Positions 10,904 through 22,120 of a DNA stretch of 64,000 nt are shown here, piece by piece; positions within the stretch are counted from its first letter, which is position 1; the number at the start of each line of letters is the position of its first letter. The notes below the pieces were generated by a model that saw only the letters and a program-made list of their open reading frames with translations, searched no databases and had not been told where the DNA came from. The DNA comes from Trachythela sp. YZ-2020. Its lineage: Eukaryota > Cnidaria > Anthozoa > Malacalcyonacea > Clavulariidae. The translations under genes and the position numbers were made by a program. The DNA lies in NCBI GenBank assembly GCA_016169945.1, contig JADLSH010000014.1, forward strand, positions 62,001 to 126,000. The letters are read 5' to 3'.

Positions 10904-13900
10904 GAATTGTAATTGTAATTGTAATTGTAAAATTTATTAGAAACTCCCAAAAGGGTTTTTCGGTTCTAATTTACATGTCATTGAGTAATACCTATTAAAA
11001 CCAAATTATATATCTATATACATTTATTAGGTAAAACATGAATTAAAAAGTAATTTCCTTACTCCTTTCTTAAAAGTACGTAAACTACTGGTATCTGTAA
11101 TTTCTCGCGGAAGTGAGTTCCATAAACGGATAGCTCGGTATAGGAATGTTCGCTGCCCCGAAGCTGATCTATACGCTGGGATATTCAAACTATCTTTATT
11201 CCTAGTATTTCGGTTGTGTACTAAAGACCGTGTTATAAACCGATCACTTAGGTAAGTAGGAACTAATCCCTTAACACACTTCAACGCCAGAATAGCATCT
11301 TTATATTTCAGAGCACTGTCTACAGGGAGCCAGTTCAACTCCTTAAGAGCCGGTGTTCTATGGTCAAATTTCTTTGTCCCAGTAATGATCCTTGCAGCAA
11401 AATTCTGTACTTTTTGCAACTTCACAATATTTTTCTTCGCTGTATTGGACCACACGGATGAACAATAATATAATCGGCTAAAAACTAAAGCGTTCACGAC
11501 GTTTTTCAGTGTGCTGGTGTCCAAAAGATGTTTTACTCTGTTTATCTGACATAAACTACCAGTACACGAAGACACAATGTTAGTGATGTGTTCGTCATAG
11601 CTCAAAGTACGGTCTACATGCAGTCCAAGGTCTTGTGCAGAAGAAGATGGAAAAATCTTTTTTCCAAGCAAGACAACATGAAAGTCATCAGGTAGTTTCT
11701 TCAGCATCTGTCGGGTGCCAAACAGCAACAGCTTAGTCTTACCCGGATTTATTAGCAGGCTGTTATGGCAACACCAGGCAGCAATATTAAACAAATCCTC
11801 ATTTATCTGCTTAACCACATTACATAAATCCGCGACAGGAAACGACAAATACAATTTTGAGTCATCGACGAAAGATTCTAGACCACCAAACTTCGGGATT
11901 GACGGAAAATCATTGAGATAAATATTAAAGAGGGCCGGCCCTAATATGGAACCTTGAGGAACTCCATGAGAAAGATAACCGAAGCCGGAAGTCTCGGCGC
12001 CATCCTGACGCACTGCCGTCGTTCCAATAAATAACTTCTAAACCATTCTAGAGTAATAAGAGAAACTCCTAATGCCTGCAGCTTGGTAAGGAGTTTTGCA
12101 TGGTCGATGCTGTCAAACGCCTTTGATAAGTCTAACAAAACAAGGATCGTCAATTTCTTGGCGTCCATCGCGTCAAGTACACTGTCTGTTGTCAAAACAT
12201 GAAGCGTCTCACAAGAATGCTGTTTTTATTTCCACTTTGGTGCTCATTTAGGCGATTTTTTTTGCTCATATAAGTAGTCAATTGGTTCAGAGCAACTCGT
12301 TCACAGATTTTTGAAGCTGCAGGCAGTAAAGATATTGGTCGATTGTTGTTTGCCACTTCATGGTCTCCTTCTTTCAGTAGTGGAATGGCCTCTGACGTTT
12401 TCCAAGCTACTGGGATGACAGATGACAACAGGGAGCGATTAACAATGTCCGTTAGAATTGGTAGAATGCACGGGAGCGCATCTTTGATCACAGACATGTA
12501 TACGCGATCATACCCAGGCGCTTTATCTGACGAAAATGACATCACGATTTTGTGGATCTCATACGTGGAGACAGCATGAAACTGGAACATGTCCGTCTCA
12601 AAAATTTCCTGTCTCACGATGATGTCAGTTAACAAGGGCAGGTGATGTAAGTCAATCAAAGTCTTAGAAGCTTCCGATGCTTTAGCACCGACAGAGGTGA
12701 AAAAGTTGTTAAAGTTTTCTACAACCTCTTTTAAGTCTTTCGTGTAGACTTGCTGAGTTTTTTCCCTTCGCGGAATAATATCCCTTATTACCTTCCACTT
12801 AGAGCTAGTCTTCTGGCACTCTTTTAGTTGTTTCTTGATGTAGCCTTATTCTGCCTTCCTTAATCTGGTCTTTACTAACTGGCGTGAATCGCGATACATT
12901 TCCCAATCCACAGACGATCCGGTACACCGAGCACATTTTAATAACCGGTCTCTATCTCGCATGCATTCTTTAATTTGGGAATCAATGAATGGACAGCGAC
13001 GATGCTTGATCTTCAAAGTTTTAACAGGGGCATGCCATTCAAGCACTTCGAGAAATCTGTTATTAAAGTTACCCAACATTTCATTAGCGTCGTCGATAAC
13101 GGAAATATCGTGCCACGGTACTTGTTCAAGATCAGAAAGAAATCGATGAGATTCATAATTCTTATAAGATCTTACTTTTGCGAAGTTGGGAGTTGGCTTC
13201 GGGTGTTTAAGTTTAAATGTAGCGTATACCAGATAGTGGTCACTTATATGAGACAGCAATACTCCGCTCTCCTCCACGAAGCCAATGTTGGAGGTCATGA
13301 TCACATCAATAAGGGTGGACGAAGTCTCAGTAACACGAGTTGGTTCTTGAATCAGCTGTGTTAGGTTGACACTACTACATAAATCATGTAGGGCAACAGC
13401 TTCGCGAGAAGATGGTTTTAACAGGTCGCAATTCAAATCGCCAGTGATTACTATATCTTTCCCAGGTGTTAACGCTTGAGAGTATTTGTCCATAAAATCG
13501 TTGATGAAACAAGATACGGGACAGTAGTCAGGTCGGTATGTTACACACAAAAGGAAAGATCTCAATCTCTTTAGCTGTATCTGCACCCATAATTGATGGA
13601 ATCCCGAGTCTGATATTGTACTCATATCATTTAAACGTTTGACTTTAAGCGAAGATCTTGTGTATAAACACACTCCTCCTCCTGTTTTCCTTAGCCGTTC
13701 TAGTCTCGTTAGCTTATATCCCTCAATTTCCACAGCCGCATTTGTGACACTCGAGTTAAGCCAGGATTCTGAAACTGGAAGCACATCATAATTCACTTCT
13801 CGCATTAACTCTCTAAGCTGCAATAAGTGATTTCTCTCTTTTACCGATCTTATGTTCAGACGTGCAATTTGAAGTTTCGATTTTAAAAAGTTTGCTGTAT

Positions 13901-14130
13901 TCAATAGAGTTCCTCTTGTTGTTGTTGCCGTCGCGTCGCGGTCGTGGTTTTTGAAAAGGTCGCGAGTGGAATATTTAATAAGTTCGAATAATTTGGACCA
14001 CTTGGCGTTGTATTTGATCGTCTACAACTTCGAGTTAAAGTAGAACACACGGTAGTTATAGTTCTGTTATTTCTCAGATGTTCTCCAGCTCGTTTTATTC
14101 TCGAAGGAGCCAAAATATTGTACAAGAATA
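10904..14130 (-). mobile_element. Degraded APE-type non-LTR retrotransposon (CR1/L2-like)
   Basis: Read on the - strand the element runs from about 14130 to a 3' tail of ATTACA-type hexamers at 10904-10932. 12846-13904 encodes an endonuclease with SESWL, ITGDLNCD and ISDH motifs. 12192-12659, 11941-12195 and 11027-12013 encode the reverse transcriptase with KAPGYD, RPISLLPA, LLDLSKAFDSIDH, GVPQGSILGP and FVDD in place of YADD. The copy is broken by one in-frame stop (about 12844) and two frameshifts (about 12215 and 11990). The stretch 13901-14125 upstream is in another frame and carries no 2A motif. It has the same domain order as the better preserved element at 18075, but it is a different family. 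Confidence 0.85.
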
Positions 14131-15526
14131 GACTTTTTTGTTAAACAGGATAAAATAACAAAATCCTACCGAATTTGAAAATTTTTACTGGAGAGAAGGT
14201 TTGTGCAAAATTCTAATCAAATCTCGGATATAGAAATGCAGATGAAAAATTATTCGGGCACAAATTCAACCAGTATTCATCAAAAATACATTCGACGTCA
14301 AATGATCAAGTCATTTCGGTCCAACTCCGCGTTTTAGAATCGAATGATGTACCGTAGAAAACGCACGGTGTAGGACGACAGTTGACGTGACAAGGACGCT
14401 GTATTAGTACAATCAAATACATAATATTTTGGAAAGTAAATTAATAATCAAAATCACACGTGAGACTTTTGACTTCTTCCTCGCTCTGTTTAGGGAAGCC
14501 ACAGCTATTTACATCATGTGTACAACCTATGTACTTGAAGCCGGGAGAAATGGTATCTGACCTGAGTACTGAAATAGAAATATTCTCAAACATAAGCCCC
14601 TACTAACTCCTCAAACTGTATCCATGCTATTAATAATACACGACAAGTTTTCTTTACAATATTTTATTTGAAGCAGTTTGTTTTGATCGTCGTCGTAGCA
14701 TTTCCGTCCTACATCGTAAGTTCTCATCTTTTATGAAGAGAAGAACACATCCACGTTCCAAGAGCAAATATATTTCTTAGTATTTTCGGTCAGGGTTAAA
14801 ACATCTATTTTCACCTTTGGGGAAACTACCCGAGTATTTATGCGAACAAAAGAAAACGTACTTGGCACATGTGCAATACGTCAATAGAAGAAAAGCAATA
14901 TGCCGAACACGTTGGTATATTATCTTGTCTGGCTATTTTAGCAGCTATAAGCAAATTCAAGAAATGTCAAGGAAAGAGAGAGAGGAAATTTCGTCACTGC
15001 GCCGATGAGTGTCGATGTCAGACAGGGTCGAGGCTAAATTCTCTGCGCCCCAACGTAATTTGGAAGATTGTTGGATTACCTAAAGAAGCTGTATGGTTCG
15101 GTGCTGTGCAGGAATATTACACACACTGAAATTGAGGAGTTCGATAAGATCAACAGCCGAGATGCAAAAAGACAACAAGTTCTTTGTACCACTGCTAATC
15201 TGAAACGGTAGTTGGAAATTTGGGGCTCCGGAATGTCAAGGATGCTCATGCATCGATAAAACGAAGGTATTGTCCGTCTGTCTCTTCTATCTACAAACAG
15301 TTTTTCATTAAAAAGTGTTTTGGAAATTGAATGAAGTAAAAAACAGCGTCAAAGTTACATGAAAGACATAATTAAAATTTTAAAGAAACTAAGACAATAT
15401 TTGGAGGTGGTTTTCCTGAGAAATGCAACTGGAAAACACTAGTCAAGGGTGTCATTCACTTGCATCCAACAAATTTTTTTTACTACCGTCTTTTTCAATT
15501 AAGATTTTGAACCCCTGAGGATGTAG
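14131..15526. other. No gene recognised
   Basis: Two overlapping ORFs at 14817-15129 (+) do not resemble any family I know and have no splice or repeat support. The rest is AT-rich intron-like sequence. Confidence 0.45.
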
Positions 15527-15528
15527 TA

Positions 15529-16330
15529 CTGCGCTTCCCGGTTGAGTTTAGAATGCAAAAGTTTTGCCGATAAGTTTTGTAGTTTGAAAACAATGTTTGT
15601 GACGTCATCTTATGATGTTGTCAAGCCGCCGTCAGGGCGTTCTCAAGGTCAATACCCTAATACATTTTGAGTTTTCGACCTGTTCGACAGTGTATTCGAC
15701 TTGTTGTAGTTTTCATATGTTTTTATCGGAATTGGTGTTGGTTGTAATAATGGAGTCAAGCATTCAAATTAAAGTTGAATGCGGCCCTGAAAAATGTGTA
15801 AACTTTTTCGTTCTTCTGAGCAAAATATCAAGCGGCGGATATAAATTTGCAGATTTAGTAGACGGTATTGTCAATCGATGCCCTGCGCTAAGTTAGTTGA
15901 AATCGACTGTAATGTATGATCCCTTGTCATCTTGATAACGAATTCTAATGTTGCCCACGTTTAGATGACTTAGCGCAGGGCATCGATTGACAATATCGTC
16001 TACTAAATCTGCAAATTTATATTCCCCGCTTGATATTTTGCTCAGAAGAACGAAAAAGTTTACCCATTTTTCTGGGCCGTTTCTGCAACTTTAACTTGAA
16101 TGCTTGACTCCATTATTAAACCAATTCCGATCAAAACAATATCATGAAAACTACAACAAGTCGAATACACTGTCGAACAGGTCGAAAACTCGAAATATAT
16201 TCGGTATCGACCTTGACAACGCCCTGACGGCGGCTTGACTACATCATAAGATGACGTCACAAACATTGTTTTCAAACGACAAAACTTATCGGCGAAACAT
16301 TTGCATTCCAAACTCAACCGGGAAGCGCAG
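15529..16330. mobile_element. Palindromic DNA element with TA target duplication
   Basis: Arms of about 370-390 bp (15529 to about 15895, and about 15970 to 16330) are close reverse complements. The ends are CTGCGCTTCCCGGTTGAG and its complement, each bounded by TA (15527-15528 and 16331-16332), as for Tc1/mariner-class elements. About 75 bp of unique sequence separate the arms. The left arm contains an open frame (15754-15896) that starts MESSIQIKVECG and reads like normal protein, so the arm may carry part of a captured or ancestral gene. There is no transposase. Confidence 0.7.
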
Positions 16331-16332
16331 TA

Positions 16333-17977
16333 TTCTGCACTCAGAAATCCCGTTTATGGAAAGGCAATTGCCAATGCTGTAAATGTGGTAAGTAGTAATA
16401 TACCAGTTGTAGTTATGTCCAAGGTAGATATTCATGTGGATTCTTCCTGTTGTAGTTCATGTGATCGAAGCATGGACAATATGGCATATCATGTGGGATT
16501 TTCCTCTTGCTACAGTTACGAGCCTGTGCACATCTGTTTATTGGGGACGATGAATCAATATATTGCGATATCTTCAGTGCTAATTTACAGGAACGTGAAC
16601 AGTTGGATGAACTATCTTATAAAATTCATATATTACACTTGCTCAAGGAATATATTGCACATTTTTAATAAATTAGTTAATATTACTATTAGAAGTGATA
16701 AGCTTATAATAATGCGACTGTTACTCTGTACTATCAGTTTATTCTTAACTTTAGCTTGACTATGTTAAAATTGAAATTAGATAGACTAGCCCGGGGTTAA
16801 TCGGGACTCTACAGTATTGGACGTAATTAAGCTTCTGTCTATCTATGGATAATTGTTTTACTTTTAACAAATCACAGACGCGAAAGATCTACGTATGATA
16901 TGGGATACGCGCAGGCCTATTATAATCACATGCATTGTCACAGTTGCAAAGAATAAGTCACATACTCATGATAATTTTATATGTAGTATAGTGCATATTA
17001 TTTAAGTAATTAGTGCGACATTAACATTACATTATAAATATTATATTTACGTATTAAACGTTACTCGTTTTTCGAAACTTACTGTATAGCCTCACAGAGT
17101 AGCAAATAAGAAGATTGGGATGTGTCTAAAATTTTGCTCCACGATCTGTCAGTAAAACAAGCATGATAATAAAACTCCATCAGTCTGAAGGAACTGAAGT
17201 GGCTTACACTGTCGAAGGAACCCTATTTATGTGATGCATTCATGGCTTTTAAATGCATTGAAGCTATATTGACCACACTTTTACAAGTGAGCCGAATCAG
17301 ATTATCAAGTAGTGGCCGACTAACAAGGCATCTAATGACATCCAAATCCTAAAATATAAAACCGACGTGGGCCAAACGTCGTTTGTTGATAGAGCTTAAT
17401 TCGATCATATTAGTATAATCCTTTTGTCTTTCAATCAAACAAGTTGGATCAGCCAGATTTTTTAAAGATTGCTTGATGAAAGAGCTGTTAGAAAGATTCT
17501 TAGGTGTAAGTTATATATGCGGCCTATGCTGGCGAGGTATGCAGAATCTTAATTTACGTAGCGGAGGGATTTTTCTAAATTTTCTTTATTGCGTTACATT
17601 CCTGTCTTTGACCATAATACATTAGGAAAAGTAATCAAAGAGAAGATTGCACGAGACTGTTGTGATCACTGATATGTGCTTTATATAGAGAGTTGGAGGT
17701 TTTATGCTTTTTTTGGTCAATGTTATGTTTTTGAATGGTTTTAAGTGAAAATCACCGATTTCTACTGTACCTGTGAGAAACGATTTACGTAATGCAACGA
17801 AACGTTGTGAGCTTCAGCTGCATTTTCCCGAACTTTATCAAGTCATGTATGGTAAATTTTAATTGTCTCAACTCTCAAGTGTATTAAGTGAATGGTGTTA
17901 AGTAACTTAGAGACTTTTAGATCGAAGAGACCGGGGAGGAGGTGGGCTTGCCTCCTTTAGCCCCGTCCCCCACCGCC
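16333..17977. other. No gene recognised
   Basis: The 152-codon frame at 16301-16759 (+) starts inside the palindromic element and has no family resemblance, so it is not called. The remainder is AT-rich intron-like sequence. Confidence 0.45.
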
Positions 17978-18191
17978 CCATAAACAAGTCGTCATACATA
18001 CATCCTAGAATACCCACATTATTGGTTTTCACTACTATAAAGACGTTACACTGAAGAAAATATCCTATATATACTTCATACTTACTTCATACAATTTATT
18101 ACGACTCCCCTTGTCGGGGCTATTCTGCCATAACTACTACAAAAACGATTATGCTACTATTACAATTATAAATCTAAAACTACGAATACAA

Positions 18192-21100
18192 TTAACTAGT
18201 TAAGTTTATGATATAGTTTGCCAGCTTCTTCTTAAATGCGGCAGAGTTATCAATAAATTTCAAATCCTTTGGTATACTATTGAAAGCTCTAGCGCCTCTA
18301 AATGCAAAAGAACGTTGACCGGCAACGAGTCTGCATTTAGGAAGATTTAAGTCCTTGCTACTTCTTGTTGTTCTTTGACTAATACTATTTCTAGTAACAA
18401 ACATACTGCTTAGATACTGAGGAGCCTTCCCGTTAAGGCATTTGTGTACCATAGCAATATCGTTGAGAAGCAGTTTGTCATTTACGCTAAGCCATCCTAA
18501 TGAGTTGCGGCCTTCAGTGATATGGTCGTATTTCCTAAGACCTAAAACAATTCTACAAGCAAAGTTTTGAACAAGCTGGAGCTTAGCAATATTCTTCTTA
18601 GATGTATTGCTCCAGACAGTGGAACAATAAAACATTTTACTGAATACAAACGCATTAATAACTAAAATCAGCGTCTTTCTATCTAATAAATGTTTAATGC
18701 GGTTTATGCGAGTTAACTTGTAGATACAGTTTCCAGATAGTTTTATAATGTGATCATTATAAGTTAGGTTAGAATCAATCAACACACCCAAGACTTTAAC
18801 GACTGGTGACGGCTTGATTTCTTTGTCCAGCAAATACACAGGTGGTAGAGACAAAGATCGGGTGAACTGGTGGACTCCTACGAGTAGTTTGGTTTTATCA
18901 GGATTTATTAGCAGTGAGTTGATGCAACACCATCTTGAGACGGCCAAGAGATCTTGGTTTAAGACAGATATAGCGTCGTTGGGTTCACTTGGGGGAAGTG
19001 CAAGGAGAACTTTGGTGTCGTCTACATATCCCATACTTTCGCATTGCTTAGGAACTGATAGAAGTTCATTAACATATACAGTGAACAAAACAGGGCCGAG
19101 TATGGATCCTTGGGGTACGCCAACTGTCAGGGGGAGAGGATCAGATAGAGCACAACCTATTTTTACCATTTGCTTACGCGAAGACAAATAACTCTTGAAC
19201 CAGGTCAGAGCAGACGGAGACACGCCTAACTGGTGTAACTTTGCTAACAATAGGTCATGCCTGATACTGTCGAAGGCTTTAGACATGTCTAATAAAATCA
19301 CTAAGGAGATCTTTTTCTCGTCGATATTTTTCAATAGCTTGTCCGTGTAGTGAAGAAGGGCTGATTCTGTTGAGTGTAGTTTTCTGTTTCCACTTTGTAG
19401 AGGAGATATTTTCCCGGTTTGGTCTAGAAATTCCACAAATTGCTCGTTTGCAACCTTCTCACAGACTTTTGATATAATGGGTAGGAGAGAAATTGGGCGG
19501 GTATTTTCTGGTTCATCGGGATCACCTGACTTGACGGTGGGAATTACCTCCGCGAGTTTCCAGGCCTGAGCAAAACTATTCGAGGCAAATGAGAAATTGA
19601 TGAGTTTGGTAATAACAGGGAGAGTAACCGGTAAACTGTATTTAAGGACTCTAGGTGTGAGTTTGTCATAGCCTGGAGCTTTGTTTGAAGGAAGACTTCC
19701 AATAATTTTTGCTACGTCGTGTTCGGTAACGGCCTGGAATTCAAACTGGTGGTCGTCACCGACGTCAGGTAGGTTGTCTACTGATTCAGGGTTGGATTCC
19801 ATAGATTGGGCTATAAAGTTATGCACTTCAGACAGGGCTTTTGCTTTCGCTGCCGCGGTCTCGCCAACAGAGGTGTAATAAGCGTTGAACTTGTTCGCTT
19901 GAGCGTTGGGATCATCGAACGTAGCCTGCGGTGGGGTATTTTGTGGAAGACAGCGGTTTATGACTTTCCAAATGGAGCTGGTGTTTCCGTTGCAGTTTTG
20001 AAGTTCAGAGCGTACATGTTCTTTCTCAGCCATTCGGATCTCACGCTTTACTTCTTGTCTGAAAAAGCGATAAGCATTCCAATGAAGCTTATCCTTTGTC
20101 TTGAGAGCTCTTTTGTGCCAACTATCGCGAGTTCTCATTAATTGTCTAATCTCAAGGGTGATATAGGGATTAGGTCGTGACTTTATTTTAATACGCTTAA
20201 TTGGTGCATGTTTATTCAGCGTGTCTTGAAAAAGGCTGTTAAATGCATCGACTTGATCATCAAAATCGTCGAAAATGTTTATAATATGAAACGGCACGGC
20301 GCTAAGATCTTCGAGAAATGCGTCTGGGTTGAAATTTTTATAGCTCCTTGTGATAATGTGGGAATGCCTGGGCTTCGGAGCCTTAAGTTTTAGCGTAAGC
20401 GATATGAGACTATGGTCGCTTACTGTAGATGGTTTCACGACACAGCTAGCTATAATGTTTACGTTTGTTGTTATCGCTACATCAATTAAGGTCTTAGAGG
20501 TATCTGTAATCCTCGTAGGTTTCTGAACTAACTGTGTTAGGTTGAAAGAATTACAGAAGTTCGTCAAATCGCGACCATCTGGACAGTTAGAGCGACTTAA
20601 AACGTTCGCATTTAAGTCTCCAGTAATTATTATGTTTACACCCTGAAGTAAACAGTCCATTAGCGAAGTGGTTAAGTCATCGAGAAAGCCAGTCATAGAC
20701 ACACTGTCAGGCCTATAGGCTGTGCACAAGACGAAAGATTTAAATTTCTTGCACTGCACTTTAAGCCAAAACTGTTGGGAGTTAGCATCAGAGCATTTCG
20801 AAAGATTTTCAATTATAAAGCCTTTATAACTGTCTCGCATGTAAACAACAATTCCCCCGCCGATTTTATGTATTCCTCTGTCCTGCCTAAAGACAACATA
20901 TCCAGGGATATGAATATCTGCAGTAGTCGTAGAGGGAGTAAGCCATGATTCAGATATTGTAAATATATCGTATTTACCTTGTAAGATTGATTGAGAAACC
21001 AGGAGGAAATTTTCTCGCGAAACCATAGACCGTACATTCAAATGGGCGATTGTGACATTCGGATTTTTTCTTTTTGTGTTTTTTTCCCCCGAGTTTTGAG

Positions 21101-21560
21101 GCCCGGGATTTATTTCAACATCATGTATCAAAAGCAGCAAGGGGTAAAATGTGGCGAGTGAATTGTGATATAGCACAGCTGGGGCTCTTGACCGTTTCGC
21201 TTTGAAACTGACTTTTACCAAGATGGGCCGCCATGTTGACTGAGGCAAGCTTTGCAGTGTTAAGTCAGTGTTATACCTTGCATAACCAGATCGTACGTTC
21301 GAAACATGTTCGTCTTGTTTATATAATAATGATCGTTCGAAGGTTTCGTTGACCCCATCAGATCGGCAGTCAGAGCAGGTGATATCACAGATAATATCAA
21401 AGATTTTCACATCATGGCCACCGCCAGCTTTAGTTGCGAGCACGCATACATGTTGTTCTCGAGAGACACGTAGATTACGACGGTTTGTTTGACTTTGAGT
21501 TTGTCCAGTCAAGCAAACTGACAGGAACACCAGTATTAAAAACTTAGCCAAACTTAGCAT
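18192..21560 (-). CDS. Retrotransposon polyprotein: signal-peptide-like domain, 2A, endonuclease, RT
   Basis: The frame is open from 21620, but the first ATG is at 21558-21560, giving about 1122 residues. Numbering below is from the TTG at 21620. Residues 21-40 (MLSLAKFLILVFLSVCLTGQ) look like a secretory signal peptide. Residues about 41-160 form a cysteine-containing domain I do not recognise. Residues 161-174 end in DVEINPGP, a 2A ribosome-skipping motif. Residues about 185-420 are an apurinic-type endonuclease with SESWL (223-227), ITGDLN (332-337) and SDH (401-403). Residues about 630-900 are a reverse transcriptase with KAPGYD, ILLDMSKAFDSI, GVPQGSILGP and catalytic YVDD (865-868). The C-terminal region has the usual CR1/L2-group RINRIKHLLD thumb. 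No stops or frameshifts. Products would be an N-terminal protein ending at G173 and an enzyme starting at P174. Confidence 0.88.
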   Translation of the reverse strand: MLSLAKFLILVFLSVCLTGQTQSQTNRRNLRVSREQHVCVLATKAGGGHDVKIFDIICDITCSDCRSDGVNETFERSLLYKQDEHVSNVRSGYARYNTDLTLQSLPQSTWRPILVKVSFKAKRSRAPAVLYHNSLATFYPLLLLIHDVEINPGPQNSGEKNTKRKNPNVTIAHLNVRSMVSRENFLLVSQSILQGKYDIFTISESWLTPSTTTADIHIPGYVVFRQDRGIHKIGGGIVVYMRDSYKGFIIENLSKCSDANSQQFWLKVQCKKFKSFVLCTAYRPDSVSMTGFLDDLTTSLMDCLLQGVNIIITGDLNANVLSRSNCPDGRDLTNFCNSFNLTQLVQKPTRITDTSKTLIDVAITTNVNIIASCVVKPSTVSDHSLISLTLKLKAPKPRHSHIITRSYKNFNPDAFLEDLSAVPFHIINIFDDFDDQVDAFNSLFQDTLNKHAPIKRIKIKSRPNPYITLEIRQLMRTRDSWHKRALKTKDKLHWNAYRFFRQEVKREIRMAEKEHVRSELQNCNGNTSSIWKVINRCLPQNTPPQATFDDPNAQANKFNAYYTSVGETAAAKAKALSEVHNFIAQSMESNPESVDNLPDVGDDHQFEFQAVTEHDVAKIIGSLPSNKAPGYDKLTPRVLKYSLPVTLPVITKLINFSFASNSFAQAWKLAEVIPTVKSGDPDEPENTRPISLLPIISKVCEKVANEQFVEFLDQTGKISPLQSGNRKLHSTESALLHYTDKLLKNIDEKKISLVILLDMSKAFDSIRHDLLLAKLHQLGVSPSALTWFKSYLSSRKQMVKIGCALSDPLPLTVGVPQGSILGPVLFTVYVNELLSVPKQCESMGYVDDTKVLLALPPSEPNDAISVLNQDLLAVSRWCCINSLLINPDKTKLLVGVHQFTRSLSLPPVYLLDKEIKPSPVVKVLGVLIDSNLTYNDHIIKLSGNCIYKLTRINRIKHLLDRKTLILVINAFVFSKMFYCSTVWSNTSKKNIAKLQLVQNFACRIVLGLRKYDHITEGRNSLGWLSVNDKLLLNDIAMVHKCLNGKAPQYLSSMFVTRNSISQRTTRSSKDLNLPKCRLVAGQRSFAFRGARAFNSIPKDLKFIDNSAAFKKKLANYIINLTS
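21099..21140 (-). other. 2A ribosome-skipping motif
   Basis: Codons for LLLLIHDVEINPGP, where the D-V-E-x-N-P-G-P signature is complete and the run of leucines just upstream is typical. Established knowledge: such motifs in some APE-type non-LTR elements make the ribosome skip the Gly-Pro bond. Here this would separate the signal-peptide-like domain from the endonuclease/RT. Activity in this element is inference. Confidence 0.85.
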
Positions 21561-21632
21561 TCTGGTTTTACAGCAATCAATGCAGATAAAGTGAGCAAAA
21601 TAGACTTCTGAACTAGACAATAGACAATATAC

Positions 21633-22120
21633 GCCAGGTTACCGATTAACGAACGTTTTGGAAAGCCCAGTTTTAAAGCATAATTTGCGAAATTACAAGC
21701 TCCACTGTTAAGAGCTTCCATATTGCAAGCCATTTCCCTTGCAGTTAGCATAATGTAAAGGAATTTTACTCCGAGGATATCAAAGAAGAGTTCCCTCTTT
21801 TACAACTAGAATTATTCAAAGTACTCACGAAAGAGAAAACCCTAAAATGTTTTGCTTAAGTCCTGCACGCCGTTAAAAGTGTGGACCGCAACGTGAAGCA
21901 AATGATCGGTGAAGTTATCATCATTTACAAACTTCTATTAGTCAATTCAGAAACTAGCGCAACTGGCGAGAGGTCTTTTTCTACCGCACAACGAATAAAA
22001 ACCTAGTGTAGAGAAAATATGTCACAGAAGATATTTAACTATCTGAATACTCATAAAATATGAACTGATAATGCACGGCTGGTGGACGTGGCTAACTTGC
22101 TCGTGTCAAAGAACTAGAAA
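21633..22120 (+). pseudogene. hAT transposase remnant, copy 1
   Basis: Translating across stops and frameshifts gives pieces of the hAT-type (ZMYM1/DUF4371-like) transposase. Early pieces are INERF-like ANYERFGKP and a LLRAS-like segment, then EDIKEEFPLLQLELF, then the C-terminal dimerisation signature LLLVNSETSATGERSFSTAQ (about 21938-22000) and LVDVANLLVS (about 22080-22110). Order and spacing match the C-terminal half of the family. The upstream part is separated by the non-LTR insertion at 18075. Several stops make it non-functional. The same remnant occurs at 51394-51800. Confidence 0.7.

Larger units (their letters stand above)
18075..21626 (-). mobile_element. Nearly intact 2A-containing non-LTR retrotransposon
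   Basis: A 3.55-kb element inserted in copy 1 of the duplicated segment. The paralogous empty site is at 51373-51385, where TATATATACGCCAGG is continuous. The element is flanked by ATATAC (18069-18074 and 21627-21632), a likely 6-bp target duplication. The 3' end on the - strand carries short TATGAAGTAAG-type repeats. The 5' leader before the first ATG is only about 66 bp, so the copy is either full-length with a short leader or slightly truncated. It has one long uninterrupted ORF, which makes it the youngest-looking retroelement in the window. Confidence 0.85.

Noticed and set aside
14817..15129. Overlapping ORFs with basic residues
   Set aside because: No family recognised, overlapping frames, no splice sites that would make them exons.
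16301..16759. 152-codon ORF (+)
   Set aside because: Starts inside a palindromic element, has no known domain and no splice context.
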